The position numbers and the translations under genes were made by a program. Below, in pieces: positions 32,869 to 43,700 of a stretch of 64,000 bases of DNA. The notes beneath the pieces are model-generated. The model was not told where the DNA came from. It made no database searches and saw only the letters and a program-made list of their open reading frames with translations. The stretch lies in NCBI GenBank assembly GCA_032871835.1, contig CM065297.1, forward strand, positions 93,331,052 through 93,395,051, in the 5' to 3' direction. The stretch is from Dipteronia dyeriana (taxonomy: Eukaryota; Streptophyta; Magnoliopsida; Sapindales; Sapindaceae). The stretch's first letter is position 1. Every line of letters begins with the position of its first letter.

Positions 32869-35183
32869 CTCTATTTCTCTGGTCCAGGGGTTCGTCTACC
32901 ATAGGAGGTGGTTCCTCAGAAGTTTCTACTGAGGACTCAGACGTGGCAACTGTCTGGGTAGATGGCTGTGGGTCAGGTCTAGTGGCCATGTAGATTTGAG
33001 AAAGGTCAGGTAGGGCATCTGGGTCTGAATAGTTTGGAGAATCTGATGTTGGTGTTTCATTGGTGTGATATGTTTCCCATGATGAATCGGAAGAGAATTC
33101 TACGGGATTTGTTTCTGAGGTTTATGGGGAGGAAAATTGACGGGAAGATGTGTAGAAGGCATGTTTTCGGTGGTTTGGTGGTGAGCGTTTGTGGGAAGCA
33201 TGTGCCTTTTTCTTTTATGAGGAGGTTTTCTTGTCTTTACTTGAGGAAGGTTGGTCGGTAGGTAAAGGTGGGTATTTTCGAAAAAGGTCTCCAGTTGATT
33301 TGAAAAACTGGGAATGGTCAGGAGGTCTTGAAGGAGGCGGTGGTGATTGAGTCGAAAATATCAAGGATTGGGGAGTAAGGATGTGGCCTCGGGATGTAAG
33401 GTGTACTGGTAAAGTGGTCTCTCGTTATTTGGTCTAGCTGGTCCTTGAGATGTCTGATCTCTCTTTCTTTGCTGTCAAATTCCGGACCAAAATACCCTTG
33501 GCTGATATACTGGTGAAGATCAACATCCAATCTAGAAACTCTGGATTGCAAATCCGTATACATATTACGTAATGTAGAATCAAGATGTTGTAGCTGGTTG
33601 TCATGTTGAGAGACATGATGGGAGACTTTGTCTATTTTTTGGTCAATAGAGTGAAGAACCCTATTTTGGACGGTAGCATTACGAGTATGCCAGTTGAGGA
33701 ATAGTTCAGCCTGGGAGGGTTGTTTGAAAGATCCATCAGGTAAGACTTCTGTTGATTGGACGAATGGCTTGGAGAATAAATTTCTTTCAGGATTTGATGA
33801 GGATTCCAGGGGAGGGAAGTCCTTATCATAACTGGAGGCCATAAAACATGGAATAGGAATTGGGACTGTTGGTAGCAATTTTTCTGTTGGTTCATCTAAG
33901 AGTAAACCTTCTTCTTTCAGGATTTGGAGAGCTCTATCATAGATGGGGAGAGGCCTGTTTTTGATTGGCCGTAAACCAATCCAAGGACTGTGAGGGTCCT
34001 TAGGCTTTCTGAATGAGGAAATTGGTTTGCATGATGTTTTCACAGGTTTGTGGCAAGCTCTGCATTCGCAATCTGCATCACAAATGTCTGGATCGACATC
34101 CCAGATGAAGTGTCTGTTGACATTGTCTGTGTAAACTGGGGTTTCATCAGCCTCAAAACGATGGATAGGAATTTCTTGTTCAGTCGTAACAGGTCGAATC
34201 ATCAAGACTTGGAACACAGAGGGAGCACTGGGTGCTGTCTCGGTGGCAGAGGTACTTGTCTCCGAAGTACCAATTTGTTCATACGTAGTCTGGATGGTAC
34301 CATCCGCTAACTTTGTGAACTTGGTTTCAGTAGCCACCACTGGTGTGATATTTTGAAAAGCTTTTTCATAGTTGGTGATCCATTTCAGGGGCATGATTTC
34401 TATGAGCTTTTCTCTGGGCAGTTGCTTGGGAATCTGGATGATAGTAGGAACTTCATCTTCTCTTTCAGCTTTGATGAAGATGGTATCTCCAGAATGTCCA
34501 GGGATGAGAAGATCAAGAGCATGATCTTGGAGCCTGTACGTAATCTGATGGTGAAGTGTTGCCATATAAGAATTTGGCATCATAGGGGCTCCCATGATTT
34601 GGAGCTGGATTTTGAGACAGTTGTGAAGGTTCAGATCCTTGAGAGGGATGTTGAAGTTTGGATAATAGGTGAGTGAGATGCTTCCTGCATGCAACGTAGA
34701 AAGGCACGTGCCAATGATTGCGTGTTCATACTGTTTGTAAATTGTGTTGAGAAGGGCAATTCTGGCCGTGACTGGTAATCCTTTCCTACCATGCAAGGTA
34801 AGGATTATCCTGATAGCCCTGATGTGTAGATGAGAATATCCTTCTTTAATCCACTGATCAATAAGAGGTTGACCAATTTCTAAGTCAACATACTGTTCAG
34901 TAGAAGAGGCAGGAATTAGACAATTGTCCAAGGCAGTGGATTGGACATACTCTTTGATTAGAGGAGAACGGTGTTGAACCAAGGCTGTGACTAGTCTAGA
35001 GAGTGATTGACTGCGTTTGAAGATGGTGTAGGGATTTAACAGAGGAAGGGCTGTTTCAGTAATTTGGGCAGATTCTGGGATATGGGTGTATTCAACAAGG
35101 TGTTGGATTTTGTTTGTTTGAGTTTGTATAATAGAAATAGCAGAAGAAAGCCTGGTAGGGGTGTTATCAGTGTTGTTTGACAT
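32869..35183 (-). pseudogene. Caulimovirid movement-protein ORF, copy B
   Basis: The minus-strand ORF starts at an ATG at 35183, 76 bases after the primer site. An uninterrupted 621 codons reach 33318, where one extra T near 33371 (compare copy A) shifts the frame; homologous sequence runs on to 32869. The N-terminal half looks like a 30K-superfamily movement protein (LEIGQPLIDQWIKEGY, IIGTCLSTLHAGSISLTYYP). It would have altered plasmodesmata for cell-to-cell spread. A Cys-rich patch (CDADCECRACHKPVKTSC) follows at about 369-386, then a coiled coil at about 525-600 (DNQLQHLDSTLRNMYTDL) and a Ser/Pro-rich tail. It is truncated by the array edge and dead. Confidence 0.85.
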
Positions 35184-35258
35184 TGTTTGAAAATTCCTTT
35201 TCTTCTTCTAGTTTATATCTATCACTACGATTCTTCCTGTCTGAAAAACAGACAACAG

Positions 35259-35270
35259 GCTCTGATACCA
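35259..35270 (-). other. Viral tRNA-iMet primer-binding site
   Basis: The minus strand reads TGGTATCAGAGC, complementary to plant initiator tRNA-Met, the minus-strand primer of caulimovirids. It lies between the promoter/poly(A) block of copy A and the movement-protein ORF of copy B. Confidence 0.9.
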
Positions 35271-35650
35271 ATCGAGGGTTAGAGCTCCACTACCATCTCA
35301 CAGAGAGAACCAAAGCCTATTTTCCCCACAGACGACCTTTCTCAACGGCCTTAACAGGGTACTCACTGCCCAGATACTGTCAGAGATGGATGAAGATCAA
35401 AAGCCAGACTAGTCAGTACGGGGCTTTGTTAAACCTGAGTTCATCCTAGCCAGCATCATTCTGGTTCCGGATGTGTCCAAGGTGTCCAGCCGATATACCA
35501 AACTAGTATACAAAATCTGTTCTGATATGCAGGATCCTCATAAGAGGCAAGCATAGAGCATACTAGGATCTTGAAGAACCATAGCTTTAGACATAGAACC
35601 GTGTGAAGATCAGGAGAAGAAAACTATTTAGAAAGCCATTAAACACAAAC
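35271..35650 (-). other. Viral leader between poly(A) signal and primer site
   Basis: Noncoding leader, collinear with copy C at 45505-45885 on the other strand. No ORF of note. Confidence 0.7.
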
Positions 35651-35658
35651 ACACAAGC

Positions 35659-35710
35659 TTTATTGATTTTATGATTCCATTTTTTACATAGGGGATCGGT
35701 TCCTTTTATA
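35659..35710 (-). promoter_or_regulatory. Viral promoter TATA box and poly(A) signal
   Basis: On the minus strand CTATAAAAGG (about 35702-35711) is followed about 45 bases later by AATAAA (35659-35664). The close promoter-then-poly(A) order is characteristic of caulimovirid pregenomic RNA units. Confidence 0.8.
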
Positions 35711-35876
35711 GAGAAAGGAGACCTCTATTTTGTGGCAAGGCTATCTTACAAGAGATAAGGATCAAGCATGTGGCCGACACAAACAAGATAACAAAGCGAT
35801 AAAGAAAACAACAGGAAGCTGGTTGGACAGCTGGGGGACATAATAATAATAAAACAGCAGGGGTAGGCGAAAGCAG

Positions 35877-36700
35877 TCACGAACTGCTTAGATTATAGGT
35901 GGAGTGATATTCGTCATCCGAGTCGAGGGCCCCACAGATTGAACATGGCCACGTGTCAGTCTGGTCTTGGGAGTCCTGGAGGAAAGAGTTCAGGAGAGGA
36001 TGCAAGCTTCTAGTGGGGTCTCGTGGGCCGTCTGGAAGGATAAAGAGGACATCTGTATTGTCATTGTTGACGTCACAAAGGAAGTTAAGGAGGGGTATCT
36101 GAATACCGGTATGATATAATCTTTCGTAGTCATACGATGTATCCCATTCGTAGCAGACGTTGAGGTCCAAAGAAGACGAGTATGTGGGTTATATCTGTAG
36201 GGCATGCTAAAGATCCAAATGCAGCATACTTTGGACGCCTGCTCAGGGTCCATCTTCCAAATATGGTATTGGCCCATGAGTTTGGTGAGCTCGATCTGCC
36301 AGACCGATGGAGGTTTAAACCACTGTAGAAAAGTTTAGAGGTTAACAGAGGTTGGGTTTTGGACGAATCCGTACAGTGCCTGGAGAGGAAAAACCATGGC
36401 ATGATGATAGAGAACAGATAAGCACCACAGGAACCATAACATTTGGTCTGAAAAGTAGTAGAACGGAAGAGATACAAGAGGGTCGTGAAAAGGTTTACTG
36501 GGGTTGGTTAACTGGTGGTGGCAGCCTTGGCCGTTGATCTGTGAGAGATATCTTGGAAGATATAACTTTGTAAAATTTTGAATTTGTTGGGTAGTAGGGG
36601 TTTGGCCTGGTGGGGAGATGGCCATGAACTCTGGAGGGAACATGGGTGGCAGAGGCGGAGTAGGAGAAGAGGTAGACGAGGAGGCTTGGGAAGACATCAC
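35877..36700 (-). pseudogene. Viral C-terminal region after RNase H, copy A
   Basis: Downstream of RNase H come a Pro/Ser-rich hinge (SSSTSSPTPPLPPMFPPEF) and two or three overlapping frames ending at 35877, with short marks such as TKLYLPRYLSQINGQ, KMDPEQASKVCCIW and WPCSICGALDSDDEY. The last has a C-x2-C. I recognise no domain; comparable C-terminal extensions of unknown role occur in some caulimovirids. Frameshifts near 36335 and 36130 break it. Copy C carries the same region (44560-45284). Confidence 0.6.
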
Positions 36701-37454
36701 GTAGATCAGGGGAACAGGACCGGAATAGGAAAGGAGGGTAACAGGGTGAGGTCGAGAGAGCATATCCGGGATGATGTTATGCTGGCCTTTTATATGTTTG
36801 ACTGAAAAGTCGTACCTGGAGAACCAGTCTTTAAGTCTCAGGAGCTGGGGATTTGGAGGGAGTTTTTTTTCGGAACTCAAGTACCTTAGGGAAGGATGAG
36901 TTATCCATCTCAATGGTAAAATTGTTGGTTCTGAGATGGAAGTCAAACTTGGAAATTCCATTTTTTATAGCAATGATCTCCTTGTAAATAGTGTGATAGT
37001 GTTTCTGAGCCTCTTTGAATTGGCCGCTGGCATGGCCACAGTAGTGACGGCCTTTTTTGGTTTCTTCAATGAGGATGGCTCCCCAGAAGTGATCGCTGGC
37101 ATCCGTCTGCAGAATAAGATGTCTTGATGAAGGGATATGTAAGGGTGGAGGCTTTTGGTCAACGCTTTTGAGGTGGGATATTGCCTTGGTGTGAAGGGTG
37201 TTCCACTGAGGAGGATCCTTCTTGAAAAGTTTGGACAGGCAGGAGGTGTAATGACTGGCTTGTGGGATGAAATCCCTGATGTAGTTGACAATGCCAAGAA
37301 ACTGTTGGAGCTGTTTCTGTGAGAGGTTAGAATCAGGGAAAACTAGAAGTTGTCTTGCAAGGTGGGGCCCAGGGGCATATGACCCATCTTTGATTTTCAT
37401 GCCAAGAAACTTGATCTCGGTGACACCTATCGAGCTCTTCTTATCTGATAACAT
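36700..37454 (-). pseudogene. Viral RT C-terminus and RNase H, copy A
   Basis: The minus-strand ORF 37454-36831 covers the RT thumb (SQKQLQQFLGIVNYIRDFIP) and RNase H with the acidic positions LQTDASDHFWGAIL, YKEIIAIKNGI and IEMDNSS. The final HIKGQHNIIPDMLSR is in the next frame (36961-36335), so there is a frameshift near 36870, in a T run. Confidence 0.85.
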
Positions 37455-38016
37455 GATTCCATATTTATCAAGGATTTGGTGAAAATGTCGTCGGAGATCA
37501 TTGTGTGATTCTTTGTTTGATGAAAACAGAAGGATGTCATCAATATAAAGTAGAGCCGTGTTGAGAAGTGGACGAAAAAATCTGGTGACGGCCTTTTGGA
37601 AAAGGGAAGGGGCCGTTTTTAGCCCAAAAGGAAGGACAGTCCACTGGTACTGAGCATTAGGGAGGCAAAAAGCCGTTTTGGGCCGATCTGGAGGATGGAT
37701 CCCAATTTACCAGAAAGCCCCTTTCAAGTCGAATTTGGAAAAAATTGTGGCTCCAGGAATTTGAGAAAAAAGCGAATTGGCTCTGGGAACTGGGAACTGG
37801 GAACTGGGAACTGGGAACTGGGAACTTATCATCTTGGAGGAAGAGATTGAGAGGCTTGTAATAAATTACGAGCCGTTTCTTTCCCCTGACTTGTTCAGAT
37901 CTTTTTTCAACGTAAAAAGCCTGGCAGGCCCAAGGAGAAGAGGTGGGCTCTATTAGACCTTGTCTGAGAAGTTCTTCGCATTCCTCTGTGGCTAGGGGTA
38001 GGTCAGAGGGAGACAT
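37455..38016 (-). pseudogene. Viral reverse transcriptase palm, copy A (frameshifted)
   Basis: KKRLVIYYKPLNLFLQDDKF starts the RT. Six tandem CTGGGAA heptamers (37783-37824) then put the frame out of phase, after which palm boxes continue in other frames. The catalytic YIDD codons are at 37536-37547. The first palm Asp-containing strand (FDLKGAFW) has a stop after it. Confidence 0.85.
37783..37824 (-). repeat. Heptanucleotide (TTCCCAG)6 inside RT, copy A
   Basis: Six perfect copies; copy C has five at 43346-43380. The unit is 7 nt, so copy number decides the reading frame. Confidence 0.95.
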
Positions 38017-38072
38017 TCCAGTGTGAGTTGCTTTTGTGGGATTGGCATCCTCATTGAGTTTGAAAGGAAGCT

Positions 38073-38693
38073 TTATGAAGAAGTCAAGATTTCTCCATAG
38101 CGGGTGTGGATGTTTGAAGTCTGTATGGCTGTTGGTGCAGAATTGTAAGAGCTTCTCTTGAACTTGTCGGAAGTCTGGATTGATGACCGAAGGGAAAATT
38201 TTTGGGACATCAATGAAAGGCTTGAATTCCCTTTTGAAACGAATTCCTTGAGGAAAAATTCTGATAGATTTGGACTGTCTGTAGATATCCCATCCAATGA
38301 GGATATACTTGTCTGGAAGAGGAGTTCCAATGACATGGGTCCAGAGCGTGAACGCGGGAAAAACTGTAAGCCAATTTTGTTTCTGGAGACTAGGTAGGTG
38401 TTGAAAAGTTGCCCGTCTGCGGCTAAAAACTGGTTCTTTTCTTCTTTCCAGGCCTCTCCCGGGAGGACGCTGGGAGTCATCATGGAAGAGTGGGCTCCTG
38501 TGTCAAAATAGGCAATGACTGGGATTGGCTTGGAATACTTTGTAGCTAAGATTTGAATCTTGATCTGTTGGCCAGGATTTTCATTATTGGTGGCCTGGTA
38601 AGCTTCTGCCGGGGAGTCAAGGTCTGGAAAGCTTGTATGATCTGAGGAGCTGGAGTCATGGTCTTCTGAGTCTAGAACCATAAAAGAGGTCAA
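38073..38693 (-). pseudogene. Viral aspartic protease region, copy A
   Basis: The minus-strand frame carries IAYFDTGAHSSMM (about 38485-38523), the retropepsin active site D-T-G. It is in phase with the coat-protein ORF upstream. A frame change near 38350 leads to the protease C-terminus in another frame; the same change is present in copy C. The protein would have cut the viral polyprotein. Confidence 0.85.
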
Positions 38694-39575
38694 CTGATTG
38701 ACATCTTCTTGTTCTGAGAAATAAGATTCAATGTCAGCATCTGAGGAAATATCCTCTGCAACTTGTCTAAGCTGTTGAATGAGCTTAGCAGACTTTGTTC
38801 TTTTGTTGGGACATTGTTTGGCATATTGTCCTTCTTGTCCGCAGGCAAAACATTTGTTGGACTTATTCCATGACCTTCTTGCCTTTTTTCTGTAGTATTA
38901 GTACTTCCTGGGATTTGAGGAGCCTTTTGGGTTTTGGGTCCTGGAAGCCTTCCTCCTGTAAGGGCTATTTGCCTTGCAGTTACAATGCTCACCGGAGCTG
39001 CACTTGAGATGGTAATTAGGAGGGAATTTACAATGTTTATCGTATTTTTTCCCTTCTCTGATCATTTTTGAAAAGACTCGTTGTGTAGCACAGAGTTTCT
39101 CTAGAGCAGTGTGGGTAAACATGTGGATTTCTCCTAAAGTGATGTCTCTGAGGTTTCTTCCTGAGAACTCAATCAATCTTTGAAGTTCCCACTGGAGTTC
39201 GGAGGGGAGAGAATTCAGATATACTTGTCTCAGAGTTTCATAATTTATTCCACCAAGGGCATGATATCTGAAGGACATGCGTCTGTAGTGGTAATCGATA
39301 TCTTCTTTGTTTAATGAGCACACCTTCATTTCGAAGAATTCTTGTCTGGTCTGTTTATAGAACTGGGAAGCATCTCCGAGATTCTCTGAAGACTATTCCT
39401 GTTGTTATAGAAACTGATCCACATCTGACCAGTTATAACTGCCTGTATTCTCCGAGTGCCTGATACCAATCTCTGAGAGATCCGGTGAATCTAGAGACAA
39501 ATTCTGTCAGAATGGATTCTGTATTGTCGCCTCCTTTGGCAATTTGGAGGTCTGGCCATGCACTCATTTTTGACA
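38694..39575 (-). pseudogene. Viral coat protein with zinc knuckle, copy A
   Basis: The capsid region begins near 39575 (WPDLQIAKGGDN, RFTGSLRDWYQAL), is broken near 39420, and resumes as ORF 39329-38898 (YHYRRMSFRYHALGG, EIHMFTHTALEKLC). An in-frame TAA at 38898-38900 precedes the zinc knuckle CFACGQEGQYAKQC (C-x2-C-x4-H-like-x4-C, with Tyr where His is usual) near 38812-38860. Copy C has the same TAA. Confidence 0.8.
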
Positions 39576-39672
39576 TTCTCTTTCTCCATTGTCAGGGAGC
39601 AACATCGTCGAAATTGAACCCGGGACCATTTGTAGGTTTTAGAGGAGGAGCGTGTGTTTGTGCTCTATTTCT

Positions 39673-41901
39673 CTAGTCCGGGGGTTCGTCTACCATAGGA
39701 GGTGGTTCCTCAGAAGTTTCTACTGAGGACTCAGATGTGTCAACTGTCTGGGTAGATGGCTGTGGGTCAGGTCTAGTGGCCATGTAGATTTGAGAAAGGT
39801 CAGGTAGGGCATCTGGGTCTGAATAGTTTGGAGAATCTGATGTTGGTGTTTCATTGGTGTGATATGTTTCCCATGATGAATCGGAAGAGGATTCTACGGG
39901 ATTTGTTTCTGAGGTTTCTGAGGAGGAAAATTGGCGGGAAGATGTGTAGAAGGCAAATTTTCGGTGGTTTGGTGGTGAGCGTTTGTGGGAAGCATGTGCC
40001 TTTTTCTTTTGTGAGGAGGTTTTCTTGTCTTTACTTGAGGAAGGTTGGTCGGTAGGTAAAGGTGGGTATTTTCGAAAAAGGACTCCAGTTGATTTGAAAA
40101 ACTGGGAATGGTCAGGAGGTCTTGAAGGAGGCGGTGGTGATTGAGTCGGAAATATCAAGGATGGGGAGTAAGGATGTGGCCTCGGGATGTAAGGTGTACT
40201 GGTAAAGTGGTCTCTCGTTATTTGGTCTAGCTGGTCCTTGAGATGTCTGATCTCTCTTTCTTTGCTGTCAAATTCCGGACCAAAATACCCTTGGCTGATA
40301 TACTGGTGAAGATCAACATCCAATCTAGAAACTCTGGATTGCAAATCCGTATACATATTACGTAATGTAGAATCAAGATGTTGTAGCTGGTTGTCATGTT
40401 GAGAGACATGATGGGAGACTTTGTCTATTTTTTGGTCAATAGAGTGAAGAACCCTATTTTGGACGGTAGCATTACGAGTATGCCAGTTGAGGACTTGTTC
40501 AGCCTGGGAGGGTTGTTTGAAAAATCCATCAGGTAAGACTTCTGTTGATTGGACGAATGGCTTGGAGAATAAATTTCTTTCAGGATTTGATGAGGATTCC
40601 AGGGGAGGGAAGTCCTTATCATAACTGGAGGCCATAAAACATGGAATAGGAATTGGGACTGTTGGTAGCAATTTTTCTGTTGGTTCATCTAAGAGTAAAC
40701 CTTCTTCTTTCAGGATTTGGAGAGCTCTATCATAGATGGGGAGAGGCCTGTTTTTGATTGGCCGTAAACCAATCCAAGGACTGTGAGGGTCCTTAGGCTT
40801 TCTGAATGAGGAAATTGGTTTACAGGATGTTTTCACAGGTTTGTGGCAAGCTCTGCATTCGCAATCTGCATCACAAATGTCTGGGTCGATATCCCAGATG
40901 AAGTGTCCGTTGACCTTGTCTGTGTAAACTCGGGTTCCATCAGCCTCAAAACGATGGATAGGATTTTCTTGTTCAGTCGTAACAGGTCGAATCATCAAGA
41001 CTTGGAACACAGAGGGAGCACTGGGTGCTGTCTCGGTGGCAGAGGTACTTGTCTCCGAAGTACCAATTTGTTCATACGTAGTCTGGATGGTACCATCCGC
41101 TAACTTTGTGAACATGGTTTCAGTAGCCACCACTGGTGTGATATTTTGAAAAGCTTTTTCATAGTTGGTGATCCATTTCAGGGGCATGATTTCTGTGAGC
41201 TTTTCTCTGGGCAGTTGCTTGGGAATCTGGATGATAGTAGGAACTTCATCTTCTCTTTCAGCTTTGATGAAGATGGTATCTCCAAAATGTCCAGGGATGG
41301 GAAGATCAAGAGCATGATCTTGGAGCCTGTACGCAATCTGATGGTGAAGTGTTGCCATATAAGAATTTGGCATCATAGGGGCTCCCATGATTTGGAGCTG
41401 GATTTTGAGACAGTTGTGAAGGTTCAGATCCCTGAGAGGGATGTTGAAGTTTGGATAATAGGTGAGTGAGATGCTTCCTGCATGCAACGTAGAAAGGCAC
41501 GTGCCAATGATTGCGTGTTCATACTGTTTGTAAATTGTGTTGAGAAGAGCAATTCTGACCGTGACTGGTAATCCTTTCCTACAATGCAATGTAAGGATTA
41601 TCCTGATAGCTCCGATGTGTAGATGAGAATATCCTTCTTTGATCCACTGATCAATAAGAGGTTGACCAATTTCTAAGTCAACATACTGTTCAGTAGAAGA
41701 GGCAGGAATTAGGCAATTGTCCAAGGCAGTGGATTGGAAATACTCTTTAATTGCAGGAGAACGGTGTTGAACCAAAGTTGTGACTCGTCTAGAGAGTGAT
41801 TGACTGCGTTTGTAGATGGTGTAGGGATTTAACAGAGGAAGGGTTGTTTCAGTAATTTGGGCAGATTCTGGGATATGGGTGTATTCAACAAGGTGTTGGA
41901 T
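39673..41901 (-). pseudogene. Caulimovirid movement-protein ORF, copy A (5' end cut at inversion junction)
   Basis: Homologous to copy B but open for 700 codons from the first internal Met (41775) to a TAG at 39673. It shows that the Ser/Pro-rich tail (SSSSDSSWETYHTN-type) belongs to this ORF. Upstream sequence to 41901 stays in frame, but about 75 bases of the N-terminal coding part are missing where the array flips orientation. Coiled coil and Cys-rich patch are as in copy B. Confidence 0.85.
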
Positions 41902-42480
41902 ATCATGCCCTCGGTGGAATCAATGATGAAACTCTGAGACAAGTATATCTGAATTCTATCCCCTCAGAACTCCAGTGGGAACTTCAAAGATTGATTGAGT
42001 TCTCAGGAAGAAACCTCAGAGACATCACTTTAGGAGAAATCCACATGTTTACCCACACTGCTCTAGAGAAACTCTGTGCTACACAACGAGTCTTTTCAAA
42101 AATGATCGGAGAAGGTAAAAAATACGATAAACATTGTAAATTCCCTCCTAATTACCATCTCAAGTGCAGCTCCGGTGAGCATTGAAACTGCAAGGCAAAT
42201 AGCCCTTACAGGAGGAAGGCTTCCAGGACCCAAAACCCAAAAGGCTCCTCAAATCCCAGGAAGTACTAATACTACAGAAAAAAGGCAAGAAGGTCATGGA
42301 ATAAGTCCAACAAATGTTTTGCCTGCGGACAAGAAGGACATTATGCCAAACAATGTCCCAACAAAAGAACAAAGTCTGCTAAGCTCATTCAACAGCTTAG
42401 ACAAGTTGTAGAGGATATTCAATCAGATGCTGACATTGAATCTTATTTCTCAGAACAAGAAGATGTCAATCAGTTGACCT
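41902..42480 (+). pseudogene. Viral coat protein, copy C (5' truncated at junction)
   Basis: The plus-strand copy begins in mid-capsid (HALGGINDETLRQ) and continues FSGRNLRDITLGEIHMFTHT to the basic Cys-rich stretch. It shares the TAA after PRKY with copy A, then encodes the CFACGQEGHYAKQCPNK knuckle near 42312-42362, where His replaces the Tyr of copy A. Confidence 0.8.
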
Positions 42481-43100
42481 CTTTTATGGTTCTAGACTCA
42501 GAAGACCATGACTCCAGCTCATCAGATCATACAAGCTTTCCAGACCCTGACTCCCCGGCAGAAGCTTACCAGGCCACCAATAATGAAAATCCTGGCCAAC
42601 AGATCAAGATTCAAATCTTAGCTACAAAGTATTCCAAGCCAATCCCAGTCATTGCCTATTTTGACACAGGAGCCCACTCTTCCATGATGACTCCCAGCGT
42701 CCTCCCGGGAGAGGCCTGGAAAGAAGAAAAGAACCAGTTCTTAGCCGCAGACGGGTAACTTTTCAACACCTACCTAGTCTCAAGAAACAAAATTGGCTTA
42801 CAGTTTTTCCCGCGTTCACGCTCTGGACCCATGTCATTGGGACTCCTCTTTCAGACAAGTATATCCTCATTGGATGGGATATCTACAGACAGTCCAACTC
42901 TATCAGAATTTTTCCTCAAGGAATTCGTTTCAAAAGGGAATTCAAGCCTTTCATTGATGTCCCAAAAATTTTCCCCCTTTCGGTCATCAATCCAGACTTC
43001 CGACAAGTTCAAGAGAAGCTCTTACAATTCTGCACCAACAGTCATGCAGACTTTAAACATCCACACCCGCTATGGAGAAATCCTGACTTCTTCATAAAGC
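42474..43100 (+). pseudogene. Viral aspartic protease region, copy C
   Basis: IAYFDTGAHSSMM is present near 42651-42690. A TAA at 42757-42759 (after AADG) is private to this copy. The frame change near 42810 is shared with copy A. Confidence 0.85.
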
Positions 43101-43700
43101 TTCCTTTCAAACTCAATGAGGATGCCAATCCCACAAAAGCAACTCACACTGGAATGTCTCCCTCTGGCCTATCCCTAGCCACAGAGGAATGCGAAGAACT
43201 TCTCTGACAAGGTCTATTAGAGCCCACCTCTACTCCTTGGGCCTGCCAGGCTTTTTACGTTGAAAAAAGATCTGAACAAGTCAGGGGAAAGAAACGGCTC
43301 GTAATTTATTACAAGCCTCTCAATCTCTTCCTCCAAGATGATAAGTTCCCAGTTCCCAGTTCCCAGTTCCCAGTTCCCAGAGCCAATTCGCTTTTTTCTC
43401 AAATTCCTGGAGCCATAATTTTTTCCAAATTCGACTTGAAAGGGGCTTTCTGGTAAATTGGGATCCATCCTCCAGATCGGCCCAAAACGGCTTTTTGCCT
43501 CCCTAATGCTCAGTACCAGTGGACTGTCATTCCTTTGGGGCTAAAAACAGCCCCTTCCCTATTCCAAAAGGCCGTCACCAGAATTTTCGTCCACTTCTCA
43601 ACACGGCTCTACTTTATATTGATGACATCCTTCTGTTTTCATCAAACAAAGAATCACACAATGATCTCCTACGACATTTTCACCAAATCCTTGATAAATA
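43101..43700 (+). pseudogene. Viral reverse transcriptase, copy C
   Basis: Contains KKRLVIYYKPLNLF, the five-copy heptamer (43346-43380, which keeps the frame), and the YIDD codons at 43615-43626. It has stop codons at 43205 (TGA) and 43453 (TAA) and frame changes, so it is inactive. Confidence 0.85.
43346..43380 (+). repeat. Heptanucleotide (TTCCCAG)5 inside RT, copy C
   Basis: Five perfect tandem units, one fewer than copy A. Confidence 0.95.

Noticed and set aside
33034..34676. Plus-strand ORFs opposite the viral movement protein (33034-33261, 34050-34310, 34353-34676 and their twins at 39828-41469)
   Set aside because: They are shadows of the long minus-strand viral ORF; they recur only because the viral copies recur.
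35259..35270. Apparent initiator tRNA-Met sequence
   Set aside because: Only 12 bases complementary to the tRNA 3' end; it is a reverse-transcription primer site, not a tRNA gene. The same applies to 50255-50266.
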